Assembly: GCA_964466595.1 (NCBI GenBank)
Contig: CAYXNR010000017.1
Span: 1-39,568 of the forward strand
DNA: 39,568 nt
DNA from: JABDGC01 sp964466595
GTDB lineage: Bacteria > Pseudomonadota > Gammaproteobacteria > DSM-16500
Direction of reading: 5' to 3'
Shown here: one piece after another, positions 32,355 through 39,568 of the stretch
Position numbering within the stretch: the stretch's first letter is position 1
Layout: each line of letters opens with the position of its first letter
Notes under the pieces: generated by a model
The model's database searches: none
What the model saw: the letters and a program-made list of their open reading frames with translations, nothing else
What the model was told of the DNA's origin: nothing
Position numbers and translations under genes: made by a program

Positions 32355-34238
32355 ATGCTGAATTTGGGCCAAAAAAGAATTTTACTGATTGAAAATAATT
32401 TAGCTATTCACAAGGATTTTTATCAGACTTTCCAAGAGCCAGTTGACGACCCCTTATTAAAATCAACAAAAAAAATGCTATTTGGACAAGCAACTGCAGT
32501 CTCTCCAGAAAACCAAGCCGAGCTTCCTCTGATTCATTCAGCCTATCGCGGTCGAGAAGCCGTGGACCTCGTTCGTAAAGCTTTATTGGCGGGAGAGCCT
32601 TATGCGGTCGTGTTTATGGATGTTTATCTGCCACATGGTCTTGATGTGGTTGAGACAGCGAAACAACTCTGGCAAGTCGATCCGGATCTGCAGCTTGCAA
32701 TTTTTTCAGCACAATTAAATTTTTCTTGGGAAAAAATCACACAGCAATTAAAAGATTCTCAAAATTATATCGTTTTGAGACGTCCTTTTGATCCTCATGA
32801 GCTTCGTCAATTAGCCTCGGTATTGATCCGAAAAAGAGAACTCAAAGAGCAAAATCGTTATCATGTGGAAAATGTAGAAATGCTTGAAAGCGAACACACT
32901 ACCAAAATCGAAAAAATTACAGCAGAATTACAGCATCAGGCGACACATGATAGTCTAACGGGCCTTCCTAATCGTATTTTGCTGATTGATCGCATTCAGC
33001 AAGCGCTTGCCCAGGCAAAACGCTATGGCATGTATGTCGGCGTTTTATTATTTGATATTGATAATTTTAAACAGGTTAATGATAGTTTAGGTCATCATGT
33101 CGGTGATACCGTTTTAAAAGAAGTTGCTACCCGTCTTAGTAAAGTAGTGCGAGAAAGCGATACGCTTGCACGGCTTTCAGGAGATGAGTTTGTCGCAGTC
33201 TTTGTTTGTCAGCCACGAGAAGATCATTTTATTACAATTGCCAATAACTTTATGCGGCAATTGAATCAACCCTACATGATCAAGAATCACAGGATTGCAC
33301 TCACTGCTAGCATTGGGATTAGTATCTACCCCACGCATGGTTTAGATGTGATTACTTTATTGAAAAACGCTGATGCGGCTTTATATAAAGCCAAAGAAGA
33401 AAAAAATACCTGTCTTATTTATCGTGGGGATTTTAATAAGCATATTTTACAGCGAATGAATTTAGCAGGTGCCTTGGCCCATGCGATCGACAGACACGAG
33501 CTCGTACTTTACTATCAACCCATTATGGATTTAAAAACAGAAAAAATTTCTTGCGTGGAAGCGCTCTTGCGTTGGCGTCATCCTACGCTCGGTTTGCTCT
33601 CACCACTAGAATTTCTTTCTGTGGCTGAAGAAGCGGGTTTGATTGTGCCGATTAATAATTGGGTGATACGGCAGGCCTGTTTACAAGTAAAAGCCTGGCA
33701 AGCTGAGGGGCTGCCGCCTGTTCATCTCTCTGTCAATATCTCCCATCAACAATTTAAAAAAGAAAATTTTGTAGAAATGATTGAGAAAATAATAGAAGAG
33801 ACAGCCTTCGATCCCAATTTGCTGGAATTAGAATTGAAAGAAGGCATGTTAATTGGTAAAACAAATGAAATACTCAAAAAGATGAATGAATTAAAAAATA
33901 TGGGAATTCATTTAGTCATTGATGATTTTGGTGCCGGTTATGCTAGCTTAAAATATTTGCGACAGTTTCCCTTTGAAAAAATAAAAATTGATAGAAGCAT
34001 TATCCAGGGTATGCAGGAAAGACCTGAAGATGCGGCTATCATTGAGGCCATTATTTCTTTATCCAAATCCATGCAACTCGAGGTGGTGGCAGAAGGAGTA
34101 GAAACCTTTGGTCAACTCGATTTTCTGCGCTCACAAGCGAGCGATCAGATTCAGGGTTATATTTTTTATAAGCCTTTAGATGAATACCATTGTTTTCGTT
34201 TATTGCAGAAAAGATTTGCAGGCAGTTTTGTCTTGTGA
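32355..34238 (+). CDS. REC-GGDEF-EAL c-di-GMP signalling protein
   Basis: This protein of about 627 aa has a receiver domain (phospho-acceptor Asp in VVFMDVYLP, position 89 from the ATG at 32355), a GGDEF domain and an EAL domain. The GGDEF signature reads SGDEF, a variant likely to have reduced or altered cyclase activity, with an intact I-site RESD five residues before it. The EAL domain keeps CVEALLRW, ELELKEGM, DDFGAGYASL and KIKIDRSI, and looks active for c-di-GMP hydrolysis. In the receiver, the lysine usually before the final Pro is Arg (LRRPFD). No cognate sensor kinase is nearby. GGAGG at 32344-32348 sets the ATG at 32355 over an upstream in-frame ATG (32325). Confidence 0.9.
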   Translation: MLNLGQKRILLIENNLAIHKDFYQTFQEPVDDPLLKSTKKMLFGQATAVSPENQAELPLIHSAYRGREAVDLVRKALLAGEPYAVVFMDVYLPHGLDVVETAKQLWQVDPDLQLAIFSAQLNFSWEKITQQLKDSQNYIVLRRPFDPHELRQLASVLIRKRELKEQNRYHVENVEMLESEHTTKIEKITAELQHQATHDSLTGLPNRILLIDRIQQALAQAKRYGMYVGVLLFDIDNFKQVNDSLGHHVGDTVLKEVATRLSKVVRESDTLARLSGDEFVAVFVCQPREDHFITIANNFMRQLNQPYMIKNHRIALTASIGISIYPTHGLDVITLLKNADAALYKAKEEKNTCLIYRGDFNKHILQRMNLAGALAHAIDRHELVLYYQPIMDLKTEKISCVEALLRWRHPTLGLLSPLEFLSVAEEAGLIVPINNWVIRQACLQVKAWQAEGLPPVHLSVNISHQQFKKENFVEMIEKIIEETAFDPNLLELELKEGMLIGKTNEILKKMNELKNMGIHLVIDDFGAGYASLKYLRQFPFEKIKIDRSIIQGMQERPEDAAIIEAIISLSKSMQLEVVAEGVETFGQLDFLRSQASDQIQGYIFYKPLDEYHCFRLLQKRFAGSFVL

Positions 34239-34242
34239 GCAG

Positions 34243-35463
34243 CTAGCGCGATCTTTTCTTTTTAAAATGTCTTTGTAACTGATCTACTGTTGCCGCACAA
34301 ACTAAATCCCCCCAGACATTGGTCATCGTCCGAAAGCGATCTAAGATACGATCAAAGGGCAGAAGCAGGCCGATAGCGGAAGTAGGTACACTAACATTCT
34401 TCAAGACCATCACCATGGTGACCAGTCCTCCCTCGGGGATACCGGTTGCGCCCATACCGGCCAAGATGGCTGTAATAAATACCCCAATTTGTGAGGGTAG
34501 CGACAGATTGAAGCCCAAAATTTGACAGAAGAAGAGAGCAGAGACGGCTTCATACATGGCCGTGCCTGCGAGATTAATCGTCGTTGCAAGTGGTAGGACA
34601 AAACGCGCTACCTCATCGCTAATTTCTTGTTCTTTGGCAACCATTAAAGTAACCGGTAAAGTGGCCATGGAGCTTGAGGTAGCAAAGGCGGTCACAAGAG
34701 CACTAGAAGCGGCAGAAATAAAGAGCTTCGGTTTTTTTCTGGCGATGAGCATGACCACTATATATTGCCATAAAAATTGGAAGAATAAGCCACAGAGAAA
34801 GATCAAAATAAATAAAAGCATGCTCCGGAGACTTTGCAGTAGAAGATGTTGGATAGAAGCCTCAGCAACAGCTGTGCCTAAAAGAGAAAGTAAACCGAGA
34901 GGCGTCAAATACATTAGCCAGATAATCATTTTGACGAGCACACTTCGTAAACCACTAAAAAAATCCACGACCGGCCGAGCGGGTTTACCAACAGCCAAAC
35001 AAGCAATAGCGAAAACCACACTGAAGAAAACAATAGGCATAATTTCATAGCGGGCTGCTGCTGCGACAATATTAGGTGGGAATAAAGAAAGTAGATAAGA
35101 AGAAAATTCTACGGGTTTTAAGTCGGTTGGTGTGGCATTGGCTAAAATCAGACTGGGCGGAATGCCGACGCCAGGCTGGAAAAGATTTAAAAGCAAAAGA
35201 CCAATCATCACAGCAATGGCTACACTGACTATGACATAGCCGAGGGTATAAATACCTATTGAGCTTAAGCGGTGCATTTCGCCAATCGAGGCAATGGCAC
35301 TCACTAGCGCACAAAAAATAAGTGGTAGTACAATCAGCTTTAAAAGATTGATGAAAAGTTTACCAATCCAACTGAGGGCAATCGTTTCTTGTGGAAAAAA
35401 GATGCCGCAGAGTACACCTAAAGTAATACTCAGTACAATGAAAAAAAACATAGAATTTTTCAA
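34243..35463 (-). CDS. Dicarboxylate/amino acid:cation symporter (GltP/DctA family)
   Basis: This 406-aa inner-membrane DAACS transporter has SAASSALVTAFATSSSMATL (HP1 serine motif), NLAGTAMYEA (in place of NMDGT), GIPEGGLVT (HP2) and the substrate-binding end DRILDRFRTMTNVWGD. It could carry glutamate, aspartate, serine/threonine or C4-dicarboxylates. The changes around NLAGT prevent a firm guess. It is convergent with the GGDEF/EAL gene and divergent from the YheT-like gene. Confidence 0.9.
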   Translation of the reverse strand: MKNSMFFFIVLSITLGVLCGIFFPQETIALSWIGKLFINLLKLIVLPLIFCALVSAIASIGEMHRLSSIGIYTLGYVIVSVAIAVMIGLLLLNLFQPGVGIPPSLILANATPTDLKPVEFSSYLLSLFPPNIVAAAARYEIMPIVFFSVVFAIACLAVGKPARPVVDFFSGLRSVLVKMIIWLMYLTPLGLLSLLGTAVAEASIQHLLLQSLRSMLLFILIFLCGLFFQFLWQYIVVMLIARKKPKLFISAASSALVTAFATSSSMATLPVTLMVAKEQEISDEVARFVLPLATTINLAGTAMYEAVSALFFCQILGFNLSLPSQIGVFITAILAGMGATGIPEGGLVTMVMVLKNVSVPTSAIGLLLPFDRILDRFRTMTNVWGDLVCAATVDQLQRHFKKKRSR

Positions 35464-35555
35464 GTCAAGTATCCTTTTGTAATTTCCCTTTTATTAGGGT
35501 AATTTTATCAGCTAAATGTGAAATTAAACACTATTTGTGCTACAATAATATTGCT

Positions 35556-36530
35556 ATGAAAACTAAAACCGAGTTTAAACCAGCATGGTGGCTACCCGGT
35601 CCTCATCTGCAAACCCTGTGGCCAACTATTTGCCGAAAAAGATTAAATAGCATAAATTTAGAGCGGGAACGTTTTGAGCTTCCTGATGGAGATTTCCTGG
35701 ATCTAGATTGGGCAGGTAATCAGGATAGTAAAAGCCCTATTGTTTTAATTTTACACGGTTTAGAAGGCTCAATAGATTCCCCTTATGCGCTAGGTATGTT
35801 AAAGGCCCTTATTGAAAATGAGTGGCGAGGCGTCTTCATGCATTTCCGTGGTTGTAGCGGAGAACCCAATCGCCTTAGTAAAAGCTATCATTCCGGAGAA
35901 ACCAAGGATTTAGCTGCAGTAGTTAATTATTTAGCCAGAAAATATCCTTCTGCTCCAATAGCAGTCATCGGTTTTTCTTTAGGGGGCAATGTTTTACTGA
36001 AATGGCTCGGTGAAACAGGAAAAGATAACCCTCTCCGAGTGGCTACCGCAGTTTCTGTGCCCTTTGAGCTCGATAAGGCCGCTATAAGAATGCAATCGGG
36101 TTTCTCACGCCTCTATCAATGGCACCTCTTAAAATGCTTAAGAACTCGCTTAAGTAGAAAATTTCAACGAGAATGGGGATCGAACGAGCTGGATTTAAAA
36201 GCCTTATCGAAGGCAAAAACCCTATGGGAATTTGATGAAAAAATAACAGCGCCTTTGCACGGCTTTTCTTGCGCGAAAGAATATTATTCTCGTTCTAGTA
36301 GCCGTCAGTATTTAGCTCACATTTGCGTGCCAACCCTACTCGTCCATTCCGTAGATGATCCTTTTATGACCACAGACCTCATTCCTGAACCCGAAGAGTT
36401 GCCAGAGCAGGTTCACTTAGAAGTTACACCAGGAGGTGGGCATGTTGGCTTTGTGACCGGAAGATTTCCCTGGCGCAGCGAATACTGGCTTGAACGCCGG
36501 GTACCAGACTTTTTGAAAGGCTACTTTTAA
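35556..36530 (+). CDS. yheT: YheT-family alpha/beta hydrolase
   Basis: This protein of about 324 aa has the N-terminal YheT phrase KPAWWLPGPHLQTLWPT and an oxyanion HGLEGS. The nucleophile elbow is GFSLGGN (S141), with the triad Asp in HSVDDPFM and the His in GGGHVGF. It is a predicted esterase/hydrolase of unknown substrate. The ATG at 35556 is preferred over an upstream in-frame TTG (35535). Its stop overlaps the convergent HAD gene by four bases. Confidence 0.88.
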   Translation: MKTKTEFKPAWWLPGPHLQTLWPTICRKRLNSINLERERFELPDGDFLDLDWAGNQDSKSPIVLILHGLEGSIDSPYALGMLKALIENEWRGVFMHFRGCSGEPNRLSKSYHSGETKDLAAVVNYLARKYPSAPIAVIGFSLGGNVLLKWLGETGKDNPLRVATAVSVPFELDKAAIRMQSGFSRLYQWHLLKCLRTRLSRKFQREWGSNELDLKALSKAKTLWEFDEKITAPLHGFSCAKEYYSRSSSRQYLAHICVPTLLVHSVDDPFMTTDLIPEPEELPEQVHLEVTPGGGHVGFVTGRFPWRSEYWLERRVPDFLKGYF

Positions 36531-37300
36531 GACGAAGGTGCTTCTATTTTTACTTCCTGAGCTTCAATTGCTTGTAGACCCTCAGCATAGAAAGTTTTTT
36601 CCTCTGGTAATAAATGCTCATATTCAGTGGCTGTTAAAGTTAAAGGCAGAAGCGGGGCAAGGGAGACTGTTTTAATATAGTAGTTGCAAAGCGCGGCAAT
36701 ATTTTCTCGATAAAAGGCTCCTCCATAGCCGATAAAACGGCTTACCAAATCAGCTGTCACGCAATCGTTTATTCCATCACCGATATAAGCCATTTCTCTA
36801 TGTTTCATTTTTAATTGACTCACGATGAGTCGTTTGCCTTCTCGAGTGACAAGTGGTGAATGATGATCAAAATCCAGAAAATGTCCTTGATCATCAAATT
36901 CAATATCGACCGCAAAAATATTAGCCCGTGGAATTTTTAATAATTGACCAAAAATAGTAACAGCCGGCGCAAGACCAGAGGAAACAATATAAAGCGTTTT
37001 ATGAAAACGCCTTAAAGTAGCTATGAGAAGATCAAGATTAAAGATCCGATGCGTATAGTAGCTCATTCCCAAGGCAAGGACCTGTTCTTGTGTGGGCTTC
37101 ACCCAATCGAGACGCTGTTTATAGAGCGCTGGGTTCATGCCGCTTTTGTCCATAGCCTCAGCAGTCAAAGAAGCGACTTGTTTACCCAGTCCCTTATTCA
37201 AAGCGAGTTCATCAATACCTTCAATCGTGCTGAGGGTGCCATCACAATCAAAAATGAGGGCTTCAAGTGGAGTTTCTAATTGCCAAGTGGGAGTTGTCAT
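36527..37300 (-). CDS. HAD-family phosphatase, SerB-like
   Basis: This 257-aa HAD-IB hydrolase has the nucleophile motif IFDCDGTLS (D18, D20), SSGLAP (motif II Ser), a lysine-bearing motif III (EGKRLIVSQL) and GDGINDCVTADL (motif IV). The pattern and the divergent serA-like neighbour suggest phosphoserine phosphatase, the last step of serine synthesis. Serine synthesis would need serC elsewhere. A broader phosphatase role cannot be excluded. Confidence 0.82.
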   Translation of the reverse strand: MTTPTWQLETPLEALIFDCDGTLSTIEGIDELALNKGLGKQVASLTAEAMDKSGMNPALYKQRLDWVKPTQEQVLALGMSYYTHRIFNLDLLIATLRRFHKTLYIVSSGLAPAVTIFGQLLKIPRANIFAVDIEFDDQGHFLDFDHHSPLVTREGKRLIVSQLKMKHREMAYIGDGINDCVTADLVSRFIGYGGAFYRENIAALCNYYIKTVSLAPLLPLTLTATEYEHLLPEEKTFYAEGLQAIEAQEVKIEAPSS

Positions 37301-37365
37301 ACTATCTTGTAGCTCTCCTATGTGAGCGTTCTATTTTAACTTGGATGACTAAAAAAGGAATAAAA

Positions 37366-38544
37366 ATGTTTAAAGTCCAGATACTTAATCCCATTGCGAG
37401 ACTTGGTTTGAACCAGTTTCCTCCTGAAAGTTATACCATAGCAGCAGAGCTTTCTGAGCCAGATGCGATGATCCTGCGGTCAACAAAGCTTACTGAGAAG
37501 ATGTTAGCGAAATCGCTCAAGGTCATCGGTCGAGCTGGCGCGGGTGTGAATAATATTCCTGTCGCTGCTTTGACGCGTCTAGGTATCCCCGTACTGAATA
37601 CCCCGGGTGCGAATGCCAATGCAGTTCGAGAATTAGTGATCGCCGGCATGCTCTTGGCAAGTCGCCATCTTGCAGAGGCCTTAAGGTATGTCGATCAATT
37701 AAAGCTGAGTGAAGAAGCAGAACTAGATAAACAGGTTGAACAGGATAAAAAGCAATTTGCTGGTTTTGAATTAAAAGGAAAAACCCTAGGCCTCATTGGC
37801 TTAGGCGCTGTGGGAGTAAAAGTAGCGAATGCAGCACTTGATTTGGGAATGTCTGTAATCGGTTATGATCCGACTATTACGGTTAACCGCGCTTGGGAAT
37901 TATCTGCTGAGGCGAAACAAGCAACAAGTTTGAATAGTTTATTGGCAGAGGCTGATTTTATTAGCCTACATATTCCTTTAACAGAAGAAACGAAGGGAAT
38001 AATCAATCGAGCTTGCTTTCACTTAATGAAAGAGGGCGTGGTGCTCTTAAATTTTGCTCGTGATGGTATTGTGGATAATCAGGCTTTATTAGAAGCCCTC
38101 GAGCAAAAAAAGGTTTTTTCTTATGTAAACGATTTTCCGACTGTCCTTTTAAAAAATCATCCTCGCGTCATTAGTTTGCCGCATTTGGGCGCTTCAACGA
38201 AAGAGGCTGAAGAAAATTGCGCGGTGATGATTGTCCAACAAGTGCGGAATTTTCTTGAAAACGGGAATATTAGCAATTCAGTTAATTTTCCTAGCGTGGA
38301 TATGCCGAGAAATAATAAAGAAGCTCGTTTGGCTATTGTTAATGAGAATGTCCCTAATATGGTTGCACAGATCTCTTCGAAATTGGCAGCAGCTGATTTG
38401 AATATTGTGAGTCTTGTGAATCAATCACGTGAGGGAATAGCTTATACGCTGATTGATATGAATAAGGCGGCACATGCTGCGCTATTGAAAGAAATTGCAG
38501 GTATTTCAGGGGTGATTCAAGTCAGACAACTGGCTGCCAGCTAA
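37366..38544 (+). CDS. serA: D-3-phosphoglycerate dehydrogenase (SerA-like)
   Basis: This 392-aa NAD-dependent 2-hydroxyacid dehydrogenase starts the serine pathway from 3-phosphoglycerate. It shows IGRAGAGVNNIPV, the Rossmann motif GLIGLGAVG (142-150), the substrate Arg in FARDGIVD (R232), LPHLGASTKEAEENCAVM with the catalytic H273, and GNISNSVNFP. The C-terminal ACT domain (about 320-392) suggests feedback control by serine. It starts at 37366 with AAGGA upstream, 65 bases from the divergent SerB-like gene. The final residues AAS and the TAA lie inside a half copy of the GTCATGCCAGC repeat. Confidence 0.92.
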   Translation: MFKVQILNPIARLGLNQFPPESYTIAAELSEPDAMILRSTKLTEKMLAKSLKVIGRAGAGVNNIPVAALTRLGIPVLNTPGANANAVRELVIAGMLLASRHLAEALRYVDQLKLSEEAELDKQVEQDKKQFAGFELKGKTLGLIGLGAVGVKVANAALDLGMSVIGYDPTITVNRAWELSAEAKQATSLNSLLAEADFISLHIPLTEETKGIINRACFHLMKEGVVLLNFARDGIVDNQALLEALEQKKVFSYVNDFPTVLLKNHPRVISLPHLGASTKEAEENCAVMIVQQVRNFLENGNISNSVNFPSVDMPRNNKEARLAIVNENVPNMVAQISSKLAAADLNIVSLVNQSREGIAYTLIDMNKAAHAALLKEIAGISGVIQVRQLAAS

Positions 38545-38562
38545 AAGCATACTGGCATGACA
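38537..38562. repeat. Half REP (GTCATGCCAGC family) at serA stop
   Basis: CCAGCTAAAAGCATACTGGC followed by ATGACA is the inverse of the left arm of the element at 30404. It contains the serA-like stop codon. Confidence 0.6.
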
Positions 38563-38580
38563 GCTTATCCGGAATTCGTG

Positions 38581-39384
38581 CTACCAGGAAAAGCCCAAAC
38601 CTAAAACCGGGCCTTGCAAAAAGGTATTGATGGTGACGGCTTGAATCGAATAATTCACGCTAAATACTTTGTAGGCTAAACTCAAATCAAAAAAAGGAGT
38701 AAAATGATAACGCAGACCGAGCAGCGCACTCCAGGTACTACTCACATGACTCACCTGAAAGCCGCCAAAATCACCACTCAACCAGCTATCTAATTTGGAA
38801 TTAAAATGATAACGAAAGCGTGCGCCTATAATGGGCACGATGACACTGGTAGTATCTGAAACGGAGGAAGGAATGCTAGTGGTTAAAAAATCAATAACTG
38901 TATGAAAGCTGAGAATGCGCCCAGCACCTAAGAGCTCAAAGGAAGCGCAGGAATAGTCTCTTCGAGGGATCATCGGTATAGAATATAATTTATAATAGGC
39001 GCCGGCATCGCTGATGGAGGTTTCATAGGTCGTACTGGTATTGGTGCCGCCCAAGGCAGGATGTTGTGTGATTTTGACATAATCAGGATCCAAGAGTAAT
39101 GACCATAAGCCTCGACTCGCTTCAAAATGCAGACCAAGCGTCGAATCAAGATTAGCGCGAAGGTCGCTCACAGCAGAATTGAAAGTGACTCTATTTCCAC
39201 GAACATTCACATGACCGGATAATCCGGCTAGCCAAAAATACGGACTGAGATAAATATGCCAACTGTCTTGAAGTTTGAGTGAGGCAGCCTCAGGATTTGT
39301 TTCAGAAAAGCCAGGTGAAATAAAAAAACTGAAAAACAGGACAACAATACTTTGAGCAAGACCGGGATATTTTCTCATCCTCAT
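38581..39384 (-). CDS. Outer-membrane beta-barrel protein
   Basis: This 267-aa protein has a signal peptide (cleavage after SPGFS, near residue 27). The mature part has alternating amphipathic strands (WHIYLSPYFWLAGLSGHV, GLHFEASRGLWSLLLD, FRYHFNSKLDSWLSGDFGG, LLGLRYHFTPFFDLSLAYKV) and ends in the aromatic GLGFSW expected for BAM insertion. It is probably an 8- to 10-strand porin-like barrel. Its ligand is unknown. Confidence 0.85.
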   Translation of the reverse strand: MRMRKYPGLAQSIVVLFFSFFISPGFSETNPEAASLKLQDSWHIYLSPYFWLAGLSGHVNVRGNRVTFNSAVSDLRANLDSTLGLHFEASRGLWSLLLDPDYVKITQHPALGGTNTSTTYETSISDAGAYYKLYSIPMIPRRDYSCASFELLGAGRILSFHTVIDFLTTSIPSSVSDTTSVIVPIIGARFRYHFNSKLDSWLSGDFGGFQVSHVSSTWSALLGLRYHFTPFFDLSLAYKVFSVNYSIQAVTINTFLQGPVLGLGFSW

Positions 39385-39402
39385 CTTTGTTTCCTTATTT
39401 TT

Positions 39403-39525
39403 TTGTCATCCTGAGCGTAATTGTCATCCTGAGCGTAATTGTCATCCTGAGCGAAGCGAAGGATCTGATTGATCGTTCAGATCCTTCGCTTCGAGAAGGA
39501 ACACAATTACGCTCAGCATGACAAA
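39403..39525. repeat. Complex REP element with tandem 18-bp units
   Basis: Two copies of TTGTCATCCTGAGCGTAA (39403-39420 and 39421-39438) and a third, diverging copy lead into GAAGCGAAGGATCTG. The inverse arm CAGATCCTTCGCTTCGAGAA then leads to ACAATTACGCTCAGCATGAC. It is an expanded version of the GTCATCCTGAG family, placed upstream of the barrel protein gene. Confidence 0.7.
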
Positions 39526-39568
39526 AAGCAGCACGCACTTTGACAGAGGCACCGTTTATCAATTTTAA

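Noticed and set aside
34319..35050. Plus-strand ORFs opposite the symporter gene
   Set aside because: They are antisense shadows of a well-supported transporter with no domain patterns of their own.

Overview
The window is AT-rich, densely coded gammaproteobacterial DNA. The best guess is a host-associated member of Legionellales (Legionella, Aquicella or Coxiella-like). The evidence is the mix of ordinary gammaproteobacterial housekeeping genes (YbiT-type ABC-F, ArgP/ArgO, MltD, SerA with a SerB-like HAD) with several large, orphan, eukaryote-like or effector-like genes. It also has many short REP/MITE-type palindromic repeats. No rRNA, tRNA or CRISPR array was seen.

Layout. 1-2.36 kb: the tail of an upstream reading frame, a strong terminator, then a 723-aa protein with a helical repeat N-terminus and a C-terminal protein kinase domain. 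2.36-7.5 kb: two near-identical copies of a ~340-bp element carrying the broken N-terminus of a REP-associated tyrosine transposase. They flank an FAD monooxygenase and are followed by msrB, a second FAD monooxygenase and a translationally coupled molybdenum-carrier-like gene. 7.5-10.4 kb: a 940-aa TPR protein. 10.6-13.3 kb: a GyrI-like effector-binding protein, a hipBA toxin-antitoxin pair with clear palindromic operators, and divergent mscL with a zinc-ribbon tail. 13.4-15.6 kb: a 740-aa repeat protein with two membrane helices that ends in a eukaryotic CaaX prenylation box (CLVM). 15.6-18.9 kb: a YcaC-like hydrolase, an enolase-superfamily enzyme, a small secreted Cys protein and gloB, then two strong hairpins. 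19-25.3 kb: two proteins with a His-Asp-Gln-Cys arrangement typical of clan CE peptidases/acetyltransferases (YopJ/Ulp type). Between them lie a 2H phosphoesterase, an ABC-F ATPase and a membrane protein with a glycine heptad repeat. 25.4-39.5 kb: mostly core genes. These are argO/argP, an MFS transporter, an NTF2-like secreted protein, an MltD-like transglycosylase, an FMN glutamate-synthase-like enzyme, a REC-GGDEF-EAL protein, a dicarboxylate/amino acid symporter, a YheT hydrolase, a divergent serB-like/serA pair and an outer-membrane beta-barrel protein.

How the parts may work together. The kinase, the CaaX protein, the two clan-CE-like proteins and possibly the TPR protein look like candidate secreted effectors scattered among core genes, as is usual in Legionellales. 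Secretion itself is inference, since no secretion machinery is encoded here. Palindromic repeats sit at the 3' ends of many genes. In three cases (FAD monooxygenase 1, msrB, serA-like) a repeat supplies the last codons and the stop of the protein.
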